The position numbers and the translations under genes were made by a program. The notes under the pieces are model-generated. The model was not told where the DNA came from. It saw only the letters and a program-made list of their open reading frames with translations, and made no database searches. A stretch of 15,005 nucleotides of DNA, from contig DMYK01000424.1 of the NCBI GenBank assembly GCA_003483675.1, positions 1 to 15,005 on the forward strand, read 5' to 3'. Numbering within the stretch: the first letter of the stretch is position 1; each line of letters opens with the position of its first letter. The DNA is from Microcoleaceae cyanobacterium UBA11344. Lineage in GTDB: Bacteria > Cyanobacteriota > Cyanobacteriia > Cyanobacteriales > Microcoleaceae. This document shows, piece after piece, positions 1 to 7,525 of this stretch.

Positions 1-469
1 TAGGAATTTCTCCGCCCACGATCGCCAAATCGATTTGTCCGTTAGCCACACTCCACGCAATGCGACGGGTAGAGTGAACATGAAGCTGTACCGCCACATC
101 CGGGTACTTTTGCCGAAACATCCCGATCATCCGAGGTAGCAAATAGGTCCCCGTAGTTTGAGAAGCCCCCACAATCAAGGTGCCACCTTGGAGATTTTGC
201 AAGTCTTCCAGCGCCCGACAAGTTTCTTGACAAAGCGACAAAATTTGATCGCCGTAACCCAGCAGCAGGTGTCCAGCTTCGGTGAGTTGAGCCCTGCGCC
301 CCCCTCGATCGAACAACGGCACGTCCAACTGTCTCTCTAAGTTTTGCACCTGCAAGCTAACTGCTGGCTGGGATACATAGAGGCTGTCAGCGGCGCGTTT
401 GAAGCTACCTTCAGAAGCGATCGCCTTGAGAATGCGTAACTGGTCTAAAGTGAAAGGAAGGTCAGACAT
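1..469 (-). CDS. rbcR: LysR-family regulator, RbcR-like, 5' part only
   Basis: The minus strand is open from an ATG at 467-469 to the window edge, giving the first 156 residues (LysR proteins are usually about 300-330). The N-terminus, starting [17 protein letters not shown], carries a winged helix-turn-helix at about residues 21-45 with the typical [18 protein letters not shown] pattern. The effector-binding domain begins near residue 93 ([18 protein letters not shown]). This matches the cyanobacterial and plastid RbcR/Ycf30 type, which controls carbon-fixation and some NDH genes. It is transcribed away from the NnrU and ndh genes, and in known cyanobacterial genomes rbcR often sits in this neighbourhood. 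The family call is firm. The name rbcR, rather than another CcmR/NdhR-type paralogue, is inferred from similarity and context. Confidence 0.85.
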   Translation of the reverse strand, partial: MSDLPFTLDQLRILKAIASEGSFKRAADSLYVSQPAVSLQVQNLERQLDVPLFDRGGRRAQLTEAGHLLLGYGDQILSLCQETCRALEDLQNLQGGTLIVGASQTTGTYLLPRMIGMFRQKYPDVAVQLHVHSTRRIAWSVANGQIDLAIVGGEIP

Positions 470-479
470 ATATCTAAAT

Positions 480-756
480 TGTCAGTTGTCATTTGGTAGT
501 TGTCCGTTGTCCGTTGTCAAGAAAGCAGTGGGCAGCGGGCAGTTGTCAAGAAAGCAGTGGGTAGCGGGCAGTTGTCAAGAAAGCAGTTGTCATTTGTCTG
601 TAGCTGCGAATTGGCCGAGCGCTAATGACTAATGACTGATGACTAATGACTAATGACTAATGACTAATGACTAATGACTGATAACCGCTGAATGCTCCCA
701 TAGATACTTTGTGACACAACTTGGCCACGAATCAATAACTTTTCTTAATATTTACA
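480..756. repeat. Repeat-rich spacer between rbcR and the NnrU gene
   Basis: This divergent spacer is made mostly of two tandem arrays. At 513-570 a 29-bp unit beginning GTTGTCAAGAAAGCAGTGGG is present twice (one mismatch), with a partial third copy to about 590. At 622-684 there are nine copies of the heptamer CTAATGA (variants CTGATGA and CTGATAA). Such heptamer arrays are short tandemly repeated repetitive sequences known in filamentous cyanobacteria. The last 70 bases before the NnrU ATG are AT-rich and may hold its promoter, but no convincing -35/-10 pair was found. Confidence 0.85.
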
Positions 757-1470
757 ATGACGATCGACTTCGCGCTCGACTCCCACTTAGTTATTCTGGT
801 CCTTTTACTGGTTTTTGCGATCGCCCACAGCGGTTTGGCGGCCCTCCGGCCAAAAGGTGAAAAGCTAATCGGGGCGAGACTTTACCGCGTTTTATTTGCC
901 CTTGTCAGTTTGCCGCTAGCAGTCATTCTGATTGTCTACTTTTTCAATCACCGCTACGACGGCGTACAGCTTTGGCAGCTACAAGGCGTGCCCGCAGTCA
1001 AACCCCTAGTTTGGATACTGTCGGCAATTTCCTTCCTGTTTCTGTACCCAGCAACTTTCAACCTCCTAGAAATTGCCGCAGTCCAAAAGCCCCAAGTTCA
1101 CCTCTACGAAACCGGCATCATCCGCATCACCCGTCACCCGCAAATGGTGGGACAGGTGATTTGGTGCATAGCCCACACCCTGTGGATTGGTACTAGCTTT
1201 ACCCTTGTCACTTCCATTGGTTTGGTAGTCCACCACCTGTTCGGAGTGTGGCACGGCGACAGGCGACTTCAGGCTCGTTTTGGCGAATCCTTTGAAACCA
1301 TCAAATCTCGGACATCAATTTTGCCATTTTTGGCTATCCTCCAAAAACGTCAAACCCTTGATTTGCTTGAGTTTCTGCGGCCTTCTTATCTGGGAGTAGC
1401 AATTTTTACCGGAGTGCTGTGGAAAATTCATCCTTTTTTGATGCGTGCGACGGGGAGCATAGACTGGTAG
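757..1470 (+). CDS. NnrU-family membrane protein, probable 15-cis-zeta-carotene isomerase (Z-ISO-like)
   Basis: A 237-residue integral membrane protein of the NnrU family (PF07298). Hydrophobic segments lie at about residues 10-30, 44-63, 84-108, 129-150, 151-165 and 210-225. Conserved-looking histidines are H24 (AHSGLAALR), H127 (TRHPQM), H140, H159/H160 and H166. In plants and in Arthrospira, NnrU-like proteins called Z-ISO are heme proteins that isomerise the 15-cis bond of zeta-carotene during carotene synthesis, with histidine ligands. The desaturases on either side of that step pass electrons to plastoquinone, which fits a site beside NDH genes. The length is that expected for the family. 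Assignment to NnrU is strong; assignment to Z-ISO rather than another NnrU function is inference. The start is the ATG at 757, with no clear Shine-Dalgarno. Confidence 0.8.
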   Translation: MTIDFALDSHLVILVLLLVFAIAHSGLAALRPKGEKLIGARLYRVLFALVSLPLAVILIVYFFNHRYDGVQLWQLQGVPAVKPLVWILSAISFLFLYPATFNLLEIAAVQKPQVHLYETGIIRITRHPQMVGQVIWCIAHTLWIGTSFTLVTSIGLVVHHLFGVWHGDRRLQARFGESFETIKSRTSILPFLAILQKRQTLDLLEFLRPSYLGVAIFTGVLWKIHPFLMRATGSIDW

Positions 1471-1517
1471 CATGATCCCTAGGATAGAAAAAAATTATTA
1501 ATTTTTGAGGGATCATG
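1471..1517 (+). promoter_or_regulatory. Inverted repeat covering the RBS and start of the thioredoxin-like gene
   Basis: CATGATCCCT at 1471-1480 is perfectly complementary to AGGGATCATG at 1508-1517. The right arm contains most of the GAGGG Shine-Dalgarno (1507-1511) and the ATG (1515-1517). The 27-base interior is AT-rich and itself nearly self-complementary. It could be an RNA hairpin hiding the ribosome site or a DNA operator. The repeat is certain; its role is inferred. Confidence 0.6.
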
Positions 1518-1892
1518 GTGTTGTCCGTTAGCGAACGCACTTTTGCACAAGAGGTTTTTCAATCGTCTACCCCGGTTTTAGTTCATTTTTGGGCGCCTTG
1601 GTGCGGTTTGTGCCGCGCGATCGACCCGACACTAATCACATTTCAATCAGATTGGGCTGGTCAAGTCAAGCTGGTAGGTGTTAATGCTGACCAAAATTTC
1701 AAGTTGGCCCACACTTACCGCCTGACAAGTCTGCCAACACTGATTTTGTTTGAGGGGGAGAAAGCTCGATTTAGACTTGAACAATATCAAGGGCGCGAGG
1801 AACTGCGGCGGACTCTAGACTCCTGGATGCTTGCTGTTGAGAATTCTCCCAAAATTCAATTGCTGCAACCCCAGGAAGTTGTCAACAGATAA
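1515..1892 (+). CDS. Thioredoxin-family protein
   Basis: A 125-residue cytosolic thioredoxin-fold protein. The redox site is APWCGLC with C30 and C33, so the usual proline between the cysteines (WCGPC) is replaced by leucine. The cis-proline loop SLPTL has P74, and the VNAD strand at residues 56-59 is typical. The C-terminus is about 15-20 residues longer than E. coli thioredoxin and ends in a polar tail. It probably reduces or exchanges disulfides in a client protein. Leu instead of Pro in the active site is expected to alter redox potential, as in other atypical thioredoxins. It lies 44 bp after the NnrU gene on the same strand. An inverted repeat covers its start region. The fold is certain; the specific partner is unknown. 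Confidence 0.9.
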   Translation: MVLSVSERTFAQEVFQSSTPVLVHFWAPWCGLCRAIDPTLITFQSDWAGQVKLVGVNADQNFKLAHTYRLTSLPTLILFEGEKARFRLEQYQGREELRRTLDSWMLAVENSPKIQLLQPQEVVNR

Positions 1893-2268
1893 CGGATGGT
1901 AGTGGGTGAGTTTTGAATTTTGAATTTAGAAGACTGGGGAATTCCCCAGTTTTCTGCCTTGTATCGGGAAACAAAATAGATTTCGATCGCCCTATGTATA
2001 GCAACCTTCTCGGCGGTTAAGACGTTTTCAATTGCTGAAACCATTGATTTTATTGCTTCTTCCTTCTTGCTTCTGGCTTGTTCCTTCTTGCTTCTGCGAT
2101 CGGTCGAACTCCCTCCCATCAAACCCGAAAATATTCAGCAGTTCTCAAGCATTGTCGATCGGCCATAATTGAGAAATTAATCAAGTATTTATGCCCAGTC
2201 GTGCAAGGGTGTGTCAGAATTGTTTACAGTTTTGGCAAATCTAGTAGAAACTTTAAACTTCATCAGTC
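1893..2268. other. Gene-free spacer before ndhF, with palindrome and short repeats
   Basis: No gene is supported in these 376 bases. The spacer contains an 18-bp perfect palindrome at 1933-1950, AT-rich repeats of TTTTGAATT near 1911-1926, and a 16-bp direct repeat TTCCTTCTTGCTTCTG at 2060-2075 and 2081-2096 (period 21). The ndhF promoter should be in the last 200 bases. A weak candidate is TTTACA at 2223 with TAGAAA at 2245 (16-bp spacer), which is not convincing. Confidence 0.6.
1928..1955 (+). terminator. Palindrome, possible terminator of the thioredoxin-like gene
   Basis: ACTGGGGAATTCCCCAGT at 1933-1950 is a perfect 18-bp palindrome. The arms extend to AGAA/TTCT with one mismatch, and the sequence TTTTCTGCCTT follows. 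It lies about 40 bp past the stop of the thioredoxin-like gene. The stem is strong, but a palindrome has no free loop of its own and the T-run is short. It could instead be a cruciform or a dispersed repeat. Confidence 0.4.
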
Positions 2269-4314
2269 ATGGAACTGCTTTATCAATACGCTTGGCTGAT
2301 TCCAGTCCTGCCACTGGCAGGCGCAATGCTAGTCGGTCTCGGCTTAATTACATTTAATCAAGCCACCAACAAGATTCGGCAAGGATGTTCGATCGTCATC
2401 GTCTCCCTGCTGGGAGGGTCAATGGTACTCTCCTTCGCATTGCTTTGGAGTCAACTTCAAGGTCACGCACCCTACACCAAAATTATTGAGTGGGCTTCTG
2501 CTGGCGACTTCTCCCTGAGTATGGGCTACATCATCGACCCCCTGACATCGGTCATGTTGGCGATCGTCACGACGATCGCCTTTTTGGTGATGATTTACAC
2601 CGACGGCTACATGGCCCACGATGACGGGTACGTGCGCTTTTACGCCTATCTGAGCATCTTCAGCTCGTCGATGTTAGGTCTAGTAGTCAGCCCAAACATA
2701 GTTCAGATTTATATTTTTTGGGAACTCGTGGGGATGTGTTCCTACCTGCTAATCGGCTTCTGGTACGATCGCAAACCCGCTGCTGATGCCTGCCAAAAAG
2801 CCTTCGTCGTCAACCGCGTCGGCGACTTCGGCCTCCTGCTGGGCATTCTCGGCATTTACTGGGCCACCGGCAGCTTTGAATTTGACGTGATGGGCGATCG
2901 ACTGCACACTTTAGTCGAATCCGGCGCCATCAGCGCGACTCTAGCGACAATCTTCGGCGTTCTCATATTTTTGGGCCCCGCAGCCAAATCGTCTCAATTC
3001 CCCCTCCACGTCTGGCTCCCAGACGCAATGGAAGGCCCAACACCGATTTCCGCTCTGATCCACGCCGCGACAATGGTAGCCGCCGGCGTATTCCTGATTG
3101 CTCGGATGTACCCAGTCTTTGAAGGGTTGCCGGCAGTGATGAATTTGATCGCCTGTACGGGCTGTTTTACGGCATTTATGGGGGCTTCGATCGCAATTAC
3201 CCAAAATGACATCAAAAAAGGCCTAGCCTACTCCACCATCTCCCAATTGGGCTACATGGTAATGGCAATGGGTGTCGGTGCTTATAGTGCCGGACTTTTC
3301 CACTTGATGACACACGCTTACTTCAAAGCGATGCTGTTCCTCTGTTCTGGTTCAGTCATTCACGGTATGGAAGCAGTTGTCGGCCACAACCCTGTGATCG
3401 CTCAAGATATGCGAGTAATGGGCGGTTTACGCAAATATATGCCGATTACAGCTACTTGCTTCTTAATCGGCAATTTAGCAATCTGCGGCATTCCCCCCTT
3501 TGCTGGTTTTTGGTCAAAAGACGAAATCCTCGCCCAAGCTTTCGCAGCAAATCCCGCTCTGTGGGCTGTTAGCTGGCTGACAGCGGGGATGACCGCGTTT
3601 TATATGTTTCGGATGTATTTCAGCACCTTTGAGGGCGAATTCCGGGGCAATGACAACGCTATCAAACAGCAACTTCTGCAACCAGGTTTGGTTTTCGGCC
3701 CTGGGGCGATGAATGTTAAGGAATTAGCCGCCACTAACGAAAGTCACGACGAACATGACCATTTTCCTCACGAATCTCCGCTGACAATGGCTTTGCCGTT
3801 GGTGGTTTTGGCAATACCTTCTGTGTTAATTGGTTTTGTCAATACGCCGTTTGCCAATTATTTTGAGCAGTTTGTGCGTGCGCCAGGCGAGTCTCTGGAA
3901 GAAGTATTGGAACACGCCGCTGAGTTCGATTTGACGGAATTTCTAATCATGGGTGGCAGCTCTGTAGGTATTGCTTTGCTTGGCATTACTTTGGCTTCTC
4001 TGATGTATTTGAGCCGTAAAATTGATGCTGGGGCGATCGCTCAAAAAATCAAACCACTTTACGAATTCTCCCTCAACAAGTGGTATCTCGACGACATCAA
4101 CGATTTTCTCTTCGTTAAGGGCAGCCGCCGTTTAGCGCGACAAGTCATGGAAGTAGATTTGCGAGTTGTCGATGGTGTGGTGAATTTGACAGGTTTTCTC
4201 GCCCTGGTAACAGGCGAAGGACTGAAATACATTGAGAGCGGTCGTGCTCAATTTTATGCCCTGATTGTGTTTGTCGCAGTTCTGGGTTTTGCGATCGTTT
4301 CTGGAGTAAGTTAG
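2269..4314 (+). CDS. ndhF: NAD(P)H-quinone oxidoreductase subunit 5 (NdhF)
   Basis: A 681-residue thylakoid/plasma-membrane subunit of NDH-1, related to mitochondrial ND5 and Mrp antiporters. It is a distal proton-pumping subunit driven by plastoquinone reduction in respiration and cyclic electron flow around photosystem I. The N-terminal antiporter domain covers about residues 65-120 and the proton-translocating core about 135-430. Key residues are visible: E152 in WELVGMCSYL, K240 in GPAAKSSQFP, and H265 in the LPDAMEGPTPISALIHAATM block. The C-terminal NdhF extension has a His/Asp-rich loop (ESHDEHDHFPHE, about residues 490-501) and a final helix. Length and pairing with ndhD fit NdhF1 of the respiratory NDH-1L complex rather than the CO2-uptake NdhF3/F4 forms; that isoform call is by context. 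The ATG at 2269 has no strong Shine-Dalgarno. Confidence 0.96.
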   Translation: MELLYQYAWLIPVLPLAGAMLVGLGLITFNQATNKIRQGCSIVIVSLLGGSMVLSFALLWSQLQGHAPYTKIIEWASAGDFSLSMGYIIDPLTSVMLAIVTTIAFLVMIYTDGYMAHDDGYVRFYAYLSIFSSSMLGLVVSPNIVQIYIFWELVGMCSYLLIGFWYDRKPAADACQKAFVVNRVGDFGLLLGILGIYWATGSFEFDVMGDRLHTLVESGAISATLATIFGVLIFLGPAAKSSQFPLHVWLPDAMEGPTPISALIHAATMVAAGVFLIARMYPVFEGLPAVMNLIACTGCFTAFMGASIAITQNDIKKGLAYSTISQLGYMVMAMGVGAYSAGLFHLMTHAYFKAMLFLCSGSVIHGMEAVVGHNPVIAQDMRVMGGLRKYMPITATCFLIGNLAICGIPPFAGFWSKDEILAQAFAANPALWAVSWLTAGMTAFYMFRMYFSTFEGEFRGNDNAIKQQLLQPGLVFGPGAMNVKELAATNESHDEHDHFPHESPLTMALPLVVLAIPSVLIGFVNTPFANYFEQFVRAPGESLEEVLEHAAEFDLTEFLIMGGSSVGIALLGITLASLMYLSRKIDAGAIAQKIKPLYEFSLNKWYLDDINDFLFVKGSRRLARQVMEVDLRVVDGVVNLTGFLALVTGEGLKYIESGRAQFYALIVFVAVLGFAIVSGVS

Positions 4315-4333
4315 AAACATTTCTTTCTTCTCT

Positions 4334-4435
4334 TCATCTGCGTGAATCCGCGTCAATCCATTGTCATCTGCGGTTAAGAAATTCTCTTTTTTTAACCGCA
4401 GATACAGGCAGATAAACACAGATTAACGCAGATGA
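4334..4435. repeat. Large imperfect hairpin between ndhF and ndhD
   Basis: A perfect inner inverted repeat, ATCTGCGGTTAA at 4366-4377 and TTAACCGCAGAT at 4392-4403, is nested inside an outer pair, 4334-4352 and 4417-4435, that matches at 16 of 19 positions. Together they could form a roughly 100-base stem-loop or cruciform. The repeated ATCTGCG core suggests a dispersed cyanobacterial palindromic element. In a joint transcript it would sit between the two cistrons and could stabilise the ndhF mRNA or damp read-through. Confidence 0.75.
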
Positions 4436-4444
4436 GTGAGATCA

Positions 4445-4482
4445 ATTACCAATTCCCAATTAACAATTACCCATTCCCAATT
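4445..4482. repeat. 17-bp direct repeat in the ndhF-ndhD spacer
   Basis: ATTACCAATTCCCAATT at 4445-4461 recurs at 4466-4482 with one mismatch (period 21). It is AT-rich and looks like simple intergenic repeat DNA. The rest of the spacer up to the ndhD ATG has no recognised gene. Confidence 0.6.
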
Positions 4483-4571
4483 GCCAAAGAGTGTAAAGAA
4501 AGTATAAAATTTAGAGCATAATTGCCATAATATGTTTAAACCTAATAACTGATGGCTAATTTTAAAACGCA

Positions 4572-6155
4572 ATGGATACAGCTAACTTTCCCTGGTTAAC
4601 CACAACAATTCTGTTTCCCATTGCTGCGTCTTTGCTGATTCCTTTGATTCCCGATAAGGATGGCAAGACGGTGCGGTGGTATGCTCTGATTGTCGGTTTG
4701 ATTGATTTTGCTCTGCTTGTTTACGCTTTTTACACTCAGTACGACTTTAGCAATCCGGGACTGCAACTGGTAGAAAGTTATGCTTGGGTGCCACAACTCG
4801 ATTTGAATTGGTCTGTGGGTGCTGACGGTTTGTCGATGCCACTGATTTTGCTGACGGGTTTTATTACTACTTTAGCTACTTTAGCGGCTTGGCCGGTTAC
4901 TCTTAAACCGAAGCTATTTTACTTTTTGATGTTGGCAATGTACGGCGGCCAAATTGCAGTTTTTGCCGTGCAGGATATGTTGCTGTTTTTCCTGGTTTGG
5001 GAACTGGAATTAGTGCCGGTTTACCTGATTTTGTCCATCTGGGGCGGCAAAAAACGCCTCTACGCAGCCACTAAGTTTATCTTGTACACGGCGGGTGGTT
5101 CGCTGTTTATTTTGGTGGGCGCCCTGACGATGGCGTTTTATGGCGATACGGTGACTTTTGATATGCGGGCGATCGCACTTAAAGACTTCGCCCCCAATAT
5201 AGAATTGCTACTGTACGCAGGTTTCTTGATAGCTTACGGCGTCAAACTGCCGATTTTTCCCCTGCACACTTGGCTCCCTGACGCTCACGGGGAAGCCACC
5301 GCACCCGCCCATATGTTGCTAGCAGGAATTCTGCTAAAAATGGGTGGCTACGCTTTGCTCAGAATGAATGCGGGAATGCTCCCGGATGCTCACGCTGTCT
5401 TCGCACCGATTTTGGTAATTTTGGGTGTAGTTAACATTGTTTACGCCGCCTTAACTTCTTTTGCTCAGCGCAATTTGAAGCGGAAAATTGCTTATTCTTC
5501 GATTTCGCACATGGGCTTTGTGTTAATCGGGATAGCTTCGTTTACCGATTTGGGAACCAGTGGTGCAATGCTGCAAATGGTTTCCCACGGTTTAATTGGG
5601 GCGAGTTTGTTCTTTATGGTGGGTTGTACTTACGATCGCACTCACACGCTCATGCTCGACGAAATGGGCGGTGTCGGGCAGAAAATGCCCAAGGTTTTCG
5701 CCATGTGGACTACTTGTTCTCTGGCTTCTTTGGCTTTGCCGGGAATGAGCGGTTTTGTAGCAGAATTGATGGTGTTTGTGGGTTTTGCAACCAGCGATGC
5801 TTACAATCCGGTGTTTAAGGTTTGCGTGATATTTCTCGCTGCTGTCGGGGTGATTTTGACTCCGATTTATCTGCTGTCGATGCTGCGGGAGATTTTCTAC
5901 GGCTCTGAGAATAAGGAATTGGTGGAACACGAAGAATTGGTGGATGCGGAACCGCGAGAAGTGTTTATTATTGCTGCGCTGTTAGTGCCGATTATTGGCA
6001 TTGGTTTGTATCCGAAAATTCTGACTCAGGTGTATGATGCGACTACTGTACAGTTGACGGCTAAGCTGAGGGATTCTCTGCCTTCGTTGGCTAAAGTTGG
6101 AGATGGGAAAACTCTGTCTCTGCGAGCTCCGGCGATCGAGCTGAGTAAGTTGTAA
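4572..6155 (+). CDS. ndhD: NAD(P)H-quinone oxidoreductase chain 4 (NdhD)
   Basis: A 527-residue membrane subunit of NDH-1, related to mitochondrial ND4, with about 14 transmembrane helices and a proton channel. The proton-translocating domain covers about residues 130-420. Diagnostic residues are E144 in [13 protein letters not shown]225 in [19 protein letters not shown], and H247 in [19 protein letters not shown] second conserved lysine is in [18 protein letters not shown]. Length and the [11 protein letters not shown] start fit NdhD1-type proteins of the NDH-1L complex. It follows ndhF by 257 bp on the same strand, and a strong intrinsic terminator follows, so the two probably end one transcription unit. 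Isoform D1 versus D2 cannot be settled from sequence alone. Confidence 0.96.
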   Translation: MDTANFPWLTTTILFPIAASLLIPLIPDKDGKTVRWYALIVGLIDFALLVYAFYTQYDFSNPGLQLVESYAWVPQLDLNWSVGADGLSMPLILLTGFITTLATLAAWPVTLKPKLFYFLMLAMYGGQIAVFAVQDMLLFFLVWELELVPVYLILSIWGGKKRLYAATKFILYTAGGSLFILVGALTMAFYGDTVTFDMRAIALKDFAPNIELLLYAGFLIAYGVKLPIFPLHTWLPDAHGEATAPAHMLLAGILLKMGGYALLRMNAGMLPDAHAVFAPILVILGVVNIVYAALTSFAQRNLKRKIAYSSISHMGFVLIGIASFTDLGTSGAMLQMVSHGLIGASLFFMVGCTYDRTHTLMLDEMGGVGQKMPKVFAMWTTCSLASLALPGMSGFVAELMVFVGFATSDAYNPVFKVCVIFLAAVGVILTPIYLLSMLREIFYGSENKELVEHEELVDAEPREVFIIAALLVPIIGIGLYPKILTQVYDATTVQLTAKLRDSLPSLAKVGDGKTLSLRAPAIELSKL

Positions 6156-6175
6156 TTTGCACTGGATTTAGGAAT

Positions 6176-6222
6176 AAAACCCCCAACCCTGTGAAAGATA
6201 TGGTTTGGGGGTTTTCTATTTT
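6176..6222 (+). terminator. Rho-independent terminator after ndhD
   Basis: AAAACCCCCAA at 6176-6186 pairs with TTGGGGGTTTT at 6205-6215, leaving an 18-base loop, and the sequence CTATTTTTTT follows. It starts 20 bp after the ndhD stop. The G/C core with A-tract and T-tract flanks would work in both directions. Confidence 0.85.
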
Positions 6223-6274
6223 TTTGCGAGATAAATCAGGGAAACTTTTGCTCTCAAGTAATCTGGAGTTGGGT

Positions 6275-6304
6275 TTGACAAACAAAGTGGGTATGCGGTA
6301 TAAT
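6275..6304 (+). promoter_or_regulatory. Consensus sigma-70-type promoter for the HEPN/zinc-ribbon gene
   Basis: TTGACA at 6275-6280 and TATAAT at 6299-6304 are both perfect consensus hexamers with an 18-bp spacer. The start codon of the next gene is 72 bp downstream of the -10. The leader carries a HIP1 site (about 6323) and the 13-bp near-palindrome GCTAAAATTTAGC. Confidence 0.75.
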
Positions 6305-6376
6305 TAATAGTGATGCTGCGGAGCGATCGCTTAGCTAAAATTTAGCATTTGACCCCTATATTCAAAGAAATAAGTT

Positions 6377-7348
6377 ATGTCGCTGCTTAAAAACGCCATT
6401 GATTCCATACAGGTGGGTGTTGAAGACTATCTGATGGAGGAGGAGGACGAAAGAAGATGCCTGTCTGCGGTGAGAAACATTTGCGCTGGAATACTTCTTC
6501 TCTACAAAGAAAAACTAAAGCGCTTATCGCCCGAACATAGCAAAGAAGTTTTAATCAAACAATCGATCAAGCCTATTTCTGATGAAAATGGTAACATCTC
6601 TTTTGTGGGAGATAATGATAAAACAGTAGATTTTTACACAATCAAGAAAAGATTTAAAAGCCTGAATATAAAATATGATTAGACCAGATTTAAAGACCTC
6701 AATAAGCTCCGCAATAATATAGAACATTACTATAATACAGATAAGTCGCCCAGCGCAGTTCGTGAAGTCATTGTCAAGTCATTTCTTATAATTCAAGATT
6801 TCATTAGTCAATATTTAAAGGAAGAACCGTTTGACCTTCTTGGTGAAGAGTGCTGGCAAACTCTATTAGAAACAGCAGAGGTGTACAAAGCAGAAGAGAA
6901 AAATTGTAGACAATCCTGGGATAATTTGGGCTTTAAAAGCTCGGTGTTAGAGCATATAGTAGAAAATATTAGATGTCCAGTCTGCCACTCAAATTTAATC
7001 AAAGCTCAAGATAAAGATAATATTTTTCCCTCTTTGAGTTGTAGCTCATGTAGTAACTCTTTTGAGGTGAATGATGTAGTAGAAGATAACTGCTCATCAT
7101 ATGATGATGCTGAAGATGAAGATAGTTTTGCTCATTGTAGCGATTGTAGTAGCTTGTCATCTGTAGTGAAATTGGGAGAGAAATGGATTTGCTTTTCCTG
7201 TCATAAAATCCACAACGATAACGATGTAGGCTACTGTAAATACTGTCATAGATTTATTGCTGGAAATTTAGAAGATAGTTTTTTATCAGGTTGCTTCATG
7301 TGTGAAGGTCAAATGGGACATTACATGAATTCAAAAGCATACGATTAA
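6377..7348 (+). pseudogene. HEPN-domain protein with three C-terminal zinc ribbons, interrupted by in-frame TAG
   Basis: Read through the TAG at 6680-6682, one frame runs unbroken for 323 codons; the two open parts, 6377-6679 and 6683-7345, are in the same phase. The N-terminal part is helical ([22 protein letters not shown], residues 26-47). Just after the TAG, LRNNIEHYY supplies R112 and H117, the R-N-x3-H motif of HEPN ribonuclease-type domains. The C-terminal half has six CxxC pairs (CPVC, CSSC, CSDC, CFSC, CKYC, CFMC), enough for three zinc ribbons. HEPN domains occur in toxins and phage-defence RNases; a role here as an RNA-cutting or RNA-binding protein is inference. A single base change (for example TGG to TAG) would explain the break. 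Truncated at residue 101, the product would lack the HEPN motif and all zinc ribbons. I recognise no named family. Confidence 0.7.
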
Positions 7349-7349
7349 G

Positions 7350-7366
7350 GTGTCCCCAGTGGACAC
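7350..7366 (+). terminator. Short hairpin after the HEPN/zinc-ribbon gene
   Basis: GTGTCC (7350-7355) and GGACAC (7361-7366) form a 6-bp stem with a 5-base loop, directly after the TAA at 7346-7348. There is no T-run, so termination is doubtful. It may be part of the adjoining attC-like structure. Confidence 0.3.
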
Positions 7367-7367
7367 G

Positions 7368-7455
7368 GCATAACAACGCCCATGCACCCGACCGTTTAGA
7401 GGTAATCTGTTGACTACGAGAGATGACCTGCGGCGGGTGATGGGTACCGTTGTGC
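7368..7455 (+). other. attC-like recombination hairpin
   Basis: This 88-base imperfect inverted repeat starts 20 bp after the preceding stop codon. GCATAAC (7368-7374) pairs with GTTGTGC (7449-7455) with one G-T wobble. A symmetric 3x3 unpaired spacer follows, then GCCCAT (7378-7383) pairs with ATGGGT (7440-7445), G7384 is left bulged, CACCCG (7385-7390) pairs with CGGGTG (7434-7439), and AGGTAATCT (7400-7408) pairs with AGATGACCT (7421-7429) at 8 of 9 positions. This order (R box, spacer, L box with an extrahelical base, variable terminal structure) is that of integron attC sites. The outer boxes each differ at one position from RYYYAAC and GTTRRRY. No integrase or second site is seen, so attC-like is as far as I can go. 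Confidence 0.45.
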
Positions 7456-7525
7456 CACTTCGTTTCTACGCAAAAGAGGTATGATATTTATAACAGGATA
7501 AAAAGTTACAAAAAAGAGGAAATGT

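Noticed and set aside
513..600. 29-bp direct repeats as a CRISPR array
   Set aside because: The copies are directly adjacent with no spacers, only about 2.6 units exist, and no cas gene is near.
4132..4419. Minus-strand gene across the end of ndhF
   Set aside because: It lies antisense to the conserved ndhF C-terminus and to the hairpin, so it is a shadow frame.
6680..6682. TAG read as pyrrolysine or programmed readthrough
   Set aside because: Cyanobacteria are not known to use pyrrolysine, no Pyl genes are present here, and the context is not a known leaky stop. A nonsense change is simpler.
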